Part shown: positions 46,580 through 54,783 of the stretch, in pieces
Layout of the letters: every line of letters begins with the position of its first letter
Position numbering within the stretch: the stretch's first letter is position 1
Source: FW021-bin31 sp964647485
GTDB lineage: Bacteria; Bacteroidota; Bacteroidia; Chitinophagales; Chitinophagaceae
Direction of reading: 5' to 3'
Assembly: GCA_964647485.1 (NCBI GenBank)
Contig: CAZYHV010000006.1
Coordinates: 62,001 to 126,000 of the forward strand
DNA: 64,000 bases
Position numbers and translations under genes: made by a program
The notes under the pieces: model-generated
Databases searched by the model: none
Told to the model about the DNA's origin: nothing
What the model saw: the letters and a program-made list of their open reading frames with translations, nothing else

Positions 46580-48526
46580 ATGATTAAAAAATTAATATTT
46601 CTAATACTTATTGCCGGTTTCTTTCCCGGGCTTTGCTTGAGTCAAAAGACCAGTAATTCGAGTATTATAGACCACGCCATAAGCCCCCATCTATTCGGTA
46701 TCTTTTTTGAAGATATCAGTCATGCTGCCGATGGTGGTTTGTATGCTGAGATGATCCAGAACCGTTCCTTTGAATTTACGCCTGCAGATCATGGAGGCTG
46801 GAATGGTTTTTCCTTTTGGAATTATATAAAAACCGGTTTTGGATATGGGGAGATTTCTATTCATACGAATGACCCTGTTTCTGAGAATAATGAGCACTAT
46901 GTTGTATTGGAAATAGATGAAGCAGGAGATGGGGTTGGTATTTCTAATGCCGGTTATGACAATGGCATTCCTGTAGAAGCCGGTACAAAATATTTCTTCT
47001 CTGTTTTTCTGAAACAACTTTCAGATCAGCCGGTAAAAATGGAGGTGAAAATAGCCGGTGAAGATGGACAGATTTATGCTATTGATTCTTTTTATACTAC
47101 CTCTACCTCCTGGAAAAAATATACGGATACTTTTGAAATCAATCAGACGAATGATAAAGCTCGTCTGTACTTGCTTGGAAAATCTCTTGGAAAGGTAGCC
47201 ATTGATATGGTTTCATTATTTCCGGATAATACTTTCAAAGGAAGAAAAAATGGGTTGAGAAAGGATATTGCTCAAACCATTGTCGCACTGAAACCTACTT
47301 TCATGCGGTTTCCGGGCGGTTGTTTGACACATGGTGATGGCATTCATAATATTTATCGTTGGCAAAACACCATCGGTCCGTTGGCTCAACGAAAAGGACA
47401 GCGTAATATTTGGGGCTATCATCAAAGCGTGGGACTTGGTTATTATGAATATTTCCAATTTTCTGAAGATATAGGGGCTGAGCCTGTTCCTGTGGTTGCT
47501 GCCGGAGTGAGTTGCCAAAATTCCGGTGGTAGTTGGCGTGTTGGAGGAACAGGACAGAGAGGAATACCGATGGAAGATATGGATGCCTACATTCAATCTA
47601 TTAACAACTTGATAGAATATGCTAATGGCCCGGTGACCTCAGAATGGGGAGCAAAAAGAGCAGCCGCAGGACATCCTAAACCTTTTAATCTAAAATATGT
47701 AGGGATTGGAAATGAAGATAAGATTACTCCCCGGTTTAAAAAACGATTTAAAATGATTTATGATGCAGTTCATAAAGAACATCCTGAAATTACCCTGATT
47801 GGTACGTCCGGTCCTTTTCATGAAGGAGAAGATTATGAAAAAGGATGGGCTTTTGCACATCAATTAAACTTGCCGATGGTGGATGAGCATTATTATGAAG
47901 ACCCTGAATGGTTTTTGAATAATCAACATTTTTATGATGACTATGATCGGTCCAAATCAAAGGTTTATTTGGGAGAATATGCCTCCAAGGGAAATACCCT
48001 TTATAATGCACTTTGTGAGGCAGCTTATATGACCTCATTAGAAAGAAATGGGGATGTGGTAAGCATGGCTTCTTACGCTCCACTCTTGGGAAGAATTGGT
48101 CATACTAATTGGAATCCCAACCTGATTTACTTTGATAAAACCGGCGTTTATCCCACGGTAAATTATTATGTACAAAAGCTTTTTTCACTAAATTCCGGTA
48201 TCCATTATTATCCCGAAGTGGTTTCTTTTGATAGAGAAGATAAGACATTAGCACAATCTTGTGTGGTGGATAGTGCCGGGAATATTATTTTAAAAATAGT
48301 GAATGTTAGTAAAGAACCTGCAAAAGCATATCTCGATTTGTCTCCATTTAAAGGATTCGATAAAGAAGCCCATTTAAAACTACTCCAAGGCGATCCTAAA
48401 GATGAAGATACCCGAGAACATCCGGATAAGGTATTACCCAAAGGAAAGCTTTTGAAAGTCAAAAATAAAACAACCTATCAAGTGCCTCCTTACTCTCTCA
48501 GTGTAATTCGTATAAAAAAGAAATAA
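46580..48526 (+). CDS. GH51 alpha-L-arabinofuranosidase
   Basis: A 648-residue secreted protein (signal ending CLSQ) with an N-terminal carbohydrate-binding-like beta domain inserted after the first strands, a TIM barrel and a C-terminal beta-sandwich. The catalytic pair is visible: Glu379 in GIGNED (acid/base) and Glu466 in YLGEYA (nucleophile). The start ISPHLFGIFFEDISHAADGGLYAEMIQNRSFE is highly characteristic of GH51. The enzyme releases alpha-L-arabinofuranose from arabinan, arabinoxylan or arabinogalactan side chains with retention. It lies within the continuous GH run and complements GH43 and GH127. Confidence 0.94.
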   Translation: MIKKLIFLILIAGFFPGLCLSQKTSNSSIIDHAISPHLFGIFFEDISHAADGGLYAEMIQNRSFEFTPADHGGWNGFSFWNYIKTGFGYGEISIHTNDPVSENNEHYVVLEIDEAGDGVGISNAGYDNGIPVEAGTKYFFSVFLKQLSDQPVKMEVKIAGEDGQIYAIDSFYTTSTSWKKYTDTFEINQTNDKARLYLLGKSLGKVAIDMVSLFPDNTFKGRKNGLRKDIAQTIVALKPTFMRFPGGCLTHGDGIHNIYRWQNTIGPLAQRKGQRNIWGYHQSVGLGYYEYFQFSEDIGAEPVPVVAAGVSCQNSGGSWRVGGTGQRGIPMEDMDAYIQSINNLIEYANGPVTSEWGAKRAAAGHPKPFNLKYVGIGNEDKITPRFKKRFKMIYDAVHKEHPEITLIGTSGPFHEGEDYEKGWAFAHQLNLPMVDEHYYEDPEWFLNNQHFYDDYDRSKSKVYLGEYASKGNTLYNALCEAAYMTSLERNGDVVSMASYAPLLGRIGHTNWNPNLIYFDKTGVYPTVNYYVQKLFSLNSGIHYYPEVVSFDREDKTLAQSCVVDSAGNIILKIVNVSKEPAKAYLDLSPFKGFDKEAHLKLLQGDPKDEDTREHPDKVLPKGKLLKVKNKTTYQVPPYSLSVIRIKKK

Positions 48527-48532
48527 ACTAAA

Positions 48533-49528
48533 ATGATAAATGTTATGAAAAGCAACTTTTTAGGAAAATATAAGCCGGCCATACTTTCAGGGATATTGTT
48601 TGTTGTCCTATTATCCTTCTGTCAAAACACAAAGGCACAAACAGTCCACAATCCTCTATTTGACGGCTTTTATGCCGCCGATCCGACGATTGTAAAGTAC
48701 AAGGATTCCTTTTATGTCTATGCGACGAAAGACCCTTGGGGTGGAGATGATTTAGCAGTCTTTGTTACGAAAGATTTTATTCATTTTGAACAAAAACAAA
48801 TCAATTGGCCGACGAAAAAACAATGCACTACTGATGAATCTTCAAGGGATATGGTCTGGGCACCATCGGTAGTAGAAAAAGATGGAAAATTCTATATGTA
48901 TGTCTCTGTAGGCGGAGAAGTATGGGCCGGAGTTGCCGATCATCCTTTAGGACCATGGAAGAATATGAAAGCGGATAACAGCCCACTGATTTCTCGGAAT
49001 TATTTTCCGGGTTATCACATGATTGATGCAGAATGTTTCATAGATGATGACGGACAAGCGTATTTGTATTGGGGTTCCGGTTTGAACTGGGTCAATGGAA
49101 AATGTTATGTAGTGAAATTGCAGGCGGATATGTATCATTTTAAGGGAAAGCCTAAAGATGTTACTCCGCCTCATTATTTTGAAGCCCCTTATATGCTAAA
49201 GCATAACGGAAAATATTATCTAATGTATTCACAAGGCAAGGCCGTAGACTCGAGTTATAAGGTTCGTTATTCGGTAGGAGATACTCCTTTTGGTCCGTGG
49301 AAAGAAGGAGCTACCAGTCCAATATTATCCAGTTCTAAAGATGGGAGAGTAGTTGGCCCCGGACATCATACTGTATTTAAATACAAAGGACAGCTTTACA
49401 TTCTGTATCACAAAATATTCCCCCAAGATAAAGATATTGTTTTACGCCAACTGTGTTTAGGGAAATTAGAATTTGATAAGAAAGGGAGAATAAAAAAGGT
49501 AAAGTATCAGGATAGTTTACAGCTTTAG
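48533..49528 (+). CDS. GH43-family arabinofuranosidase/xylosidase-type enzyme
   Basis: A 331-residue secreted protein (an ATG at 48545 is an alternative start; signal ends NTKAQ). All three GH43 catalytic acids are visible: Asp in YAADPTIV (base), Asp in HMIDAECFI (pKa modulator) and Glu in YFEAPYML (acid). It is a single propeller domain with no accessory module. Only 6 bp separate it from the GH51 stop. It likely trims arabinofuranose residues of a linkage not handled by the other GH43 proteins; exact specificity is not readable. Confidence 0.85.
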   Translation: MINVMKSNFLGKYKPAILSGILFVVLLSFCQNTKAQTVHNPLFDGFYAADPTIVKYKDSFYVYATKDPWGGDDLAVFVTKDFIHFEQKQINWPTKKQCTTDESSRDMVWAPSVVEKDGKFYMYVSVGGEVWAGVADHPLGPWKNMKADNSPLISRNYFPGYHMIDAECFIDDDGQAYLYWGSGLNWVNGKCYVVKLQADMYHFKGKPKDVTPPHYFEAPYMLKHNGKYYLMYSQGKAVDSSYKVRYSVGDTPFGPWKEGATSPILSSSKDGRVVGPGHHTVFKYKGQLYILYHKIFPQDKDIVLRQLCLGKLEFDKKGRIKKVKYQDSLQL

Positions 49529-49559
49529 AAATAAATTTTATTTTAGACAACAAAAAGGA

Positions 49560-50801
49560 ATGATGAATAAATTAAACAAAGTTAAGAAATGGGGTTGTAA
49601 GTTACTTCTATTGATTCTATTGATATCTATTGCGCCCCTACATTCTTATGCTCAAGAAATAGGACAACAGGAAAGAACATATCTTGTCAAAAGTCTTGTC
49701 AAAATAGCAGACCCATTGTTGACTGCTTTAAGTCAAAACCAATTGGTTCAAAAGATGCCGGTAGAAGAAGTAGCGGAGGGAAGGGAAAAGTTTACTTATC
49801 TGGAGGGTTTTGGTCGTTTGTTGGCCGGGATGGCACCCTGGTTAGAATTAGGTCCCGATGATACCAAGGAAGGACAACTAAGAGCCAAATACATTCAATT
49901 GGCAAGAAAATCTTTACACAATGCGACCGATCCGAATAGTCCGGATTTTATGAATTTCAACAAAGGGAAACAACCGGTGGTAGATGCTGCCTTTTTGGTA
50001 CAAGCACTGTTACGGGCACCTGAGCAATTGTGGGAACCATTAGACAAAGAAACGAAAGAAAATATTATTAAAGCCTTAAAATCTACGCGTGTAATTACAC
50101 CATATAACAGCAATTGGCTCTTGTTTAGTGCTATCGTAGAAGCGGGAATACTTAAGTTTACCGGAAAATGTGAGATGGCGCCCATTGAAAAGGCGATTAA
50201 TTCTCATTTAAAATGGTATGTGGGAGATGGTACTTATGGAGATGGATCTCATTATCATTGGGATTACTACAATTCCTATGTGATTCAGCCTATGTTGTTA
50301 GAGGTATTACATGAATTGGTGGCTGCCGGGAAAGAGCAATATCAAAAGACCTATGATTTATCTTTGAAGCGGGCGAGACGTTATGCCTATATTCAGGAAT
50401 CTTTGATTTCTCCTGTAGGGACGTATCCTCCTTTAGGGCGCTCTTTAGCCTATCGGTTTGGTGCTTTTCAATTACTATCTAAAATAGCTCTGATGCAAAA
50501 ACTACCAAAGGATGTAAAACCACAAGAAGTACGTGCCGCTTTATATACGGTGATAAAAAGACAGCTTTCTGCACCCGGAACTTTTGATAAAAAGGGTTGG
50601 TTACAGATAGGTATGGTAGGTCATCAACGCGCCATTGCACAAGGATATATTTCTACCGGCAGTCTCTATCTCTGTTCGGAGGCTTTCTTGATTTTAGGTT
50701 TACCTCCGGAGAATGAATTCTGGCAGGGACCGGATGAAGACTGGATTAGTAAGAAAGTGTGGGAAGGGCAGAATGTGCATATTCATCATTCGATTAATTA
50801 A
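49560..50801 (+). CDS. DUF2264-family (alpha/alpha) barrel protein, possibly a GH154-type beta-glucuronidase
   Basis: A 413-residue secreted protein (signal ending SYAQ), almost entirely helical. The DUF2264 pattern is seen in FTYLEGFGRLLAGMAPWLEL, NSNWLLFSAIVEAGIL, GDGTYGDGSHYHWDYYNSYVIQPML and PLGRSLAYRFGAF. From memory, this family corresponds to CAZy GH154, with a studied Bacteroides thetaiotaomicron member acting as exo-beta-glucuronidase on arabinogalactan; that link should be checked. The location among galactan and arabinose enzymes, two genes before an NxK-type GH2 glucuronidase, agrees with a uronate-removing role. Confidence 0.72.
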   Translation: MMNKLNKVKKWGCKLLLLILLISIAPLHSYAQEIGQQERTYLVKSLVKIADPLLTALSQNQLVQKMPVEEVAEGREKFTYLEGFGRLLAGMAPWLELGPDDTKEGQLRAKYIQLARKSLHNATDPNSPDFMNFNKGKQPVVDAAFLVQALLRAPEQLWEPLDKETKENIIKALKSTRVITPYNSNWLLFSAIVEAGILKFTGKCEMAPIEKAINSHLKWYVGDGTYGDGSHYHWDYYNSYVIQPMLLEVLHELVAAGKEQYQKTYDLSLKRARRYAYIQESLISPVGTYPPLGRSLAYRFGAFQLLSKIALMQKLPKDVKPQEVRAALYTVIKRQLSAPGTFDKKGWLQIGMVGHQRAIAQGYISTGSLYLCSEAFLILGLPPENEFWQGPDEDWISKKVWEGQNVHIHHSIN

Positions 50802-50811
50802 AGGATGTGTT

Positions 50812-51750
50812 TTGGCTAGGAAAACCGTATTAAATAAGCTGCTCTTGCTGTTGTTGGTTTTATCTTTTTTTGGATGCAAAAACCAGAAGAAAAGTGAAAG
50901 TAAAATGAAAACACAGGGGAGTGACGCTCCTGAAGGATATGTCAAGATTTGGGAAGACCATTTTGAAGGATCCCATCTTGATAATAAGAATTGGATCGTA
51001 GGTTCTTTGAAAGACTCAGTTACCGGAGATTTGGTACCCGGGGCTGTAGGAGCCCACCTACTCAATCAAGATTATGCCGGATATATTACAAAAGAAGATG
51101 CCTATGTAAAAGATGGATGTTTGGTGTTGCGCAATCAAAAGAGAAATATTACAGGAACAAGTCCTAAAGGAAAATTTCAGTATACCAGCGGATGGATCAT
51201 GTCTATGCATCGGGTATTTTTTAATAAAGGATATGTGGAAATACGGGCTAAATTCCCATCCGGAGATAAAGTATGGCCGGCTTTTTGGCTCATTCCGGAA
51301 AATCTGTCATGGCCGCCTGAGATTGATATGTTTGAATATTTCGGATATCGAAAAGATGTAGGAGCCGACCTTATGGGGAATCATTTGGTTTGTGGTACAG
51401 CTGCTGACCAGAAATGGTTTGAATCCTGGATTCACGATTATGATTCAAAGTATGATAATCCATCTTGGCATGTTTATGGTTTTCAATGGACCTCTGATTC
51501 TCTGGTGTGGTATATTGATCATAAAAGAGTACATAGGTTGTTGAAAAATACAGAGGTATCTAAAAATTGCTGGCCGGATGGGAAGATGTATATGGTGTTA
51601 AACAATGGCGTCAGAACAGCCGCTCCGGATTCCACGACTAAATGGCCCAATTTTGTCAAGGTGGATTATATAAAATGGTATCAGTTGAAAGATCAGGTAA
51701 TGAAAAAGGATTCAATAAAAGGAATATTAAAATTAAAATCACATGGTTAA
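50812..51750 (+). CDS. GH16-family endo-glycosidase lipoprotein (second GH16)
   Basis: The open frame extends back to 50713 inside the previous gene. A TTG at 50812, 10 bp after that gene's stop, yields a perfect lipoprotein signal (short charged n-region, LLLLLLVLSFFGC), so it is chosen. An ATG at 50773 is the next option. The 312-residue protein is a single GH16 jelly-roll. The catalytic signature is PPEIDMFEYFG with Glu170 (nucleophile), Asp172 and Glu175 (acid/base). It is an endo-acting retaining enzyme, probably at the surface. In arabinogalactan systems a surface GH16 endo-galactanase makes the first cuts, and that is the favoured reading here; beta-glucanase or porphyranase-like action is possible. 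It overlaps the next gene by 8 bp. Confidence 0.85.
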   Translation: MARKTVLNKLLLLLLVLSFFGCKNQKKSESKMKTQGSDAPEGYVKIWEDHFEGSHLDNKNWIVGSLKDSVTGDLVPGAVGAHLLNQDYAGYITKEDAYVKDGCLVLRNQKRNITGTSPKGKFQYTSGWIMSMHRVFFNKGYVEIRAKFPSGDKVWPAFWLIPENLSWPPEIDMFEYFGYRKDVGADLMGNHLVCGTAADQKWFESWIHDYDSKYDNPSWHVYGFQWTSDSLVWYIDHKRVHRLLKNTEVSKNCWPDGKMYMVLNNGVRTAAPDSTTKWPNFVKVDYIKWYQLKDQVMKKDSIKGILKLKSHG

Positions 51751-53650
51751 AAGATTAATTTTTACGGTAGCAGTTTTGTTTTTAGTTGGACTTTGTACTT
51801 ATGGGATAGGTCAACCCAATACTAAAGACAATGAAAATATTGTGTTCTCAAATGAGAATCTGATGACCAATATCCCCAATCGAAATACACAAAGTCTGAA
51901 TGGGACCTGGCAATATATTGTAGATCCTTATGAGACCGGATTTTATGATTATCGCTATCATGAATTGCCGGAAGGTAATCCGGCAGCCTATTGGAATGTA
52001 GATACTACTGTCGGAAAAAGTGAATTAAAAGAATTTGGATACAGCAATAAAAACACGCTGCAGGTTCCCGGAGATTGGAATCATCAAGATCCTAAATTTC
52101 TCTATTATGAAGGAACGGTTTGGTATAAAAAGACGTTCGATTATCATAAGAAGAATGCTCAAAATCAGGTATTCCTCTATTTTGGAGCTGTAAATTACAG
52201 AGCGGATGTTTATTTGAACGGAAAAAAATTGGGGGCACATGTGGGTGGATTTACCCCTTTTGACTTCAAAATTCCCGATGGGTTATTAAAGGAAAAAGGA
52301 AATAATTTAGTGGTAAAAGTGGATAATAAAAGACATAAAAATGCCGTACCTACTTTAAATACCGATTGGTGGAATTATGGTGGAATTACGCGTTCTGTGT
52401 TGTTAGTGGAAGAACCTCAACTGTTTATTCAGGATTTCTTCCTGCATCTCAAAAATCCTGATGAGGGGAAAGCACCTGCAACAAAGAATAGTCCTGTTTT
52501 AGGTTGGGTAAAACTCAATAAAAAGCCGGAGAAGAAGCAAAAAATCATCATTACAATCCCCGAATTAAATGTAAAAAAGAAGATAACAACGGATACCAAA
52601 TTGACCAAAGTGAAATTTACTTTGCCGAAAGTAGAATTGTGGTCTCCGGCTCATCCGAAGTTATATACAGTTAATATTAAAGCAGGGGAAGATCAGACTT
52701 CCGATAAAATAGGATTTCGCACCATTGAAGCCAATCATAAGGAGGTTTTGTTAAATGGAAAACCTATTTTTATGCGGGGAATTAGTATCCATGAAGAAAT
52801 TCCTTCCGGTCCACGTAGAGCATATAGCCCGGCAGATGCCAAACAGTTGCTTGGACAGGCGGAAGAATTGGGTTGCAATATGGTACGTCTGGCACATTAT
52901 CCGCATGATGAAACCATGACCCGTCTGGCCGACTCTTTAGGGATTCTTGTTTGGTCTGAAATTCCGGTGTATTGGACCATCAATTTTGGCAATAAAACGG
53001 TATTGCATAATGCCGAAGCGCAGCTGACCGATATGATTACCCGCGACCATAATCGGGCGAGTGTTATCATCTGGTCAGTAGGTAATGAAACCCCGGTCAG
53101 TAAAACGAGAACTAATTTTATGCATAGCCTTATTGACTCTGCACGCATTTTAGATCCTACCAGAATGTTGACAGCGGCTCTGGAGGTAAATTACAATTCC
53201 GACAAGAAAGTTCATGAGGTGGATGATCCGTTAGGGCAATATGTTGATTTAGTCGCGTTTAATGAATACCTGGGATGGTATGGTGGTCTTCCCAATAAAT
53301 TAGAATCGGCAAATTGGGCCACCATCTATGACAAACCTTTATTTATTAGCGAAACCGGAGCCGGTGCTTTAGCCGGATATCATGCAGATTCCTTAACTCG
53401 TTTTAGTGAAGAATATCAAAAATGGTATTACCGGGAACAAGTGAAAGTCTTTAAACGGATGCCGGATAATTTTGTTGGGCTATCCCCCTGGATTCTGAAT
53501 GATTTTCGTTCCCCAAAAAGAAATAATCCAAAGTTCCAAAGTGGATGGAACCGGAAAGGATTATTTGGGGCTGATGGTCATAAAAAAGAGGCTTTCTATG
53601 TCTTAAAAAAATATTATCAACAGATGGCAGAAAAGCATTCGGATCAATAA
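51743..53650 (+). CDS. GH2 beta-glucuronidase-like enzyme
   Basis: A 635-residue secreted protein with the N-terminal jelly-roll (YFGAVNYRADVYLNGKKLGAHVGGFTPFDFKI), an immunoglobulin-like domain and a TIM barrel. Glu449 in SVGNETP is the acid/base and Glu537 in FISETGAGA the nucleophile. The C-terminal GWNRKGLF segment carries Asn603-x-Lys605, the NxK pair that in GH2 beta-glucuronidases binds the substrate carboxylate. Size is close to E. coli GusA (about 600). This supports removal of beta-glucuronic acid from side-chain ends, a sugar typical of arabinogalactan proteins. The start overlaps the end of the GH16 gene. Confidence 0.85.
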   Translation: MVKRLIFTVAVLFLVGLCTYGIGQPNTKDNENIVFSNENLMTNIPNRNTQSLNGTWQYIVDPYETGFYDYRYHELPEGNPAAYWNVDTTVGKSELKEFGYSNKNTLQVPGDWNHQDPKFLYYEGTVWYKKTFDYHKKNAQNQVFLYFGAVNYRADVYLNGKKLGAHVGGFTPFDFKIPDGLLKEKGNNLVVKVDNKRHKNAVPTLNTDWWNYGGITRSVLLVEEPQLFIQDFFLHLKNPDEGKAPATKNSPVLGWVKLNKKPEKKQKIIITIPELNVKKKITTDTKLTKVKFTLPKVELWSPAHPKLYTVNIKAGEDQTSDKIGFRTIEANHKEVLLNGKPIFMRGISIHEEIPSGPRRAYSPADAKQLLGQAEELGCNMVRLAHYPHDETMTRLADSLGILVWSEIPVYWTINFGNKTVLHNAEAQLTDMITRDHNRASVIIWSVGNETPVSKTRTNFMHSLIDSARILDPTRMLTAALEVNYNSDKKVHEVDDPLGQYVDLVAFNEYLGWYGGLPNKLESANWATIYDKPLFISETGAGALAGYHADSLTRFSEEYQKWYYREQVKVFKRMPDNFVGLSPWILNDFRSPKRNNPKFQSGWNRKGLFGADGHKKEAFYVLKKYYQQMAEKHSDQ

Positions 53651-53672
53651 AAGTGCTCTTAAAAAATAGAAA

Positions 53673-54701
53673 ATGAAAATTTCAAGAAACAGTATTCAGT
53701 CTATTTTAGCAATCCTGGTCTTCCTTGGTATCTCTTCTTGCGGGGTAACTAAAGATCATAAAAGTACCACCTTCCGTGAGGAGATAAAACCCGGTGCACT
53801 ATGGCCGGATAATAATGGCAATCATATACAAGCACACGGAGGAGGAATTGTGAAACTGGGAGATATCTATTATTGGTATGGGGAGTATAGAGGAAAAGAT
53901 GTGGAGCCGGGATTCAAGTATGTAGGATGTTATTCCTCAAAAGATTTGATAAACTGGAAATTTTTAAACAAGATAAAATTTACTGCACCCAAGGGATTTG
54001 ATCCCAATCACTGGGTTTTTGAACGACCGAAAGTTTATTACAACCAAAAGACGAAAAAATATGTGATGTATATCCATTTGGATGATGGGCATTATAAAGC
54101 GGCGGAAGTGGCTGTAGCGGTAAGTGACAAGCCCGATCGAGGTTTTCATATTATTAAACATTTTCGTCCCTTCGGCATGGAAAGTAGGGATATTGGTCAA
54201 TTTATCGATGATGATGGAACGGCGTATTTAATCTATGAGAGTCGACCCATTCATGGATTTGTGATTGCCAAATTATCGGATGATTATTTGAGCTTGGATA
54301 AAAAAGTATGTGTGGTAAAAGAGCCTTTGGAAGGAGGTGCCATCGTGCATTATAAAGGCCTATATTATATGATTGGCTCTCATCTGACCGGCTGGAGTCC
54401 TAATCCCAACTTATATGCTACGGCTAAATCTTTATCCGGTCCCTGGTCGAGCTATAAAAATGTAGCACCTCCGGAAACAAATACCTATCATTCCCAATCT
54501 ACCATGATGTTGAAGGTGGAAGGGACAAAAGATACAACCGTTATTTTTATGGGAGACCAATGGGAACCTAAAACTCAATGGGATTCTCGCTATTTATGGA
54601 TGCCGTTGGAGATAGGGAAAGGTAAACTTTGGTTATTGAAACCCCAACCTTGGAATATAAATGTGAAGACAGGGGAAGTTACTTTTAAAAAAGAAGATTG
54701 A
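53673..54701 (+). CDS. GH43 exo-beta-1,3-galactanase-type lipoprotein (subfamily 24-like)
   Basis: A 342-residue protein with the lipobox ISSCG. The GNHIQAHGGGI and YYWYGEYRG opening is the hallmark of GH43 subfamily 24. Instead of the usual base Asp it carries the set known from exo-beta-1,3-galactanases: Glu117 in VFERPKV, Glu220 in PLEGGAI (acid) and Gln275 in HSQSTMM (the glutamine proposed to act as base in the fungal enzyme Pc1,3Gal43A). These enzymes peel galactose units from the beta-1,3-galactan backbone, bypassing beta-1,6 branches. This is the strongest single pointer that the whole block is for type II arabinogalactan. It lies 22 bp after the GH2 gene. Confidence 0.85.
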   Translation: MKISRNSIQSILAILVFLGISSCGVTKDHKSTTFREEIKPGALWPDNNGNHIQAHGGGIVKLGDIYYWYGEYRGKDVEPGFKYVGCYSSKDLINWKFLNKIKFTAPKGFDPNHWVFERPKVYYNQKTKKYVMYIHLDDGHYKAAEVAVAVSDKPDRGFHIIKHFRPFGMESRDIGQFIDDDGTAYLIYESRPIHGFVIAKLSDDYLSLDKKVCVVKEPLEGGAIVHYKGLYYMIGSHLTGWSPNPNLYATAKSLSGPWSSYKNVAPPETNTYHSQSTMMLKVEGTKDTTVIFMGDQWEPKTQWDSRYLWMPLEIGKGKLWLLKPQPWNINVKTGEVTFKKED

Positions 54702-54783
54702 GTTATATTTATTGAAAAAACTTCAAAAGGATACTTAAAGACAGCATTGCTTGAAGTTGAGTATTGAAGAGAATTATAGAAGC

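Noticed and set aside
47216..47596. 126-residue antisense frame inside GH51
   Set aside because: The GH51 frame has clear catalytic motifs in this stretch; the antisense frame has none.
50713..50811. Earlier starts for the second GH16 gene
   Set aside because: They would put 30 or so residues of overlap with DUF2264 before the lipoprotein signal; the TTG at 50812 gives a standard signal.
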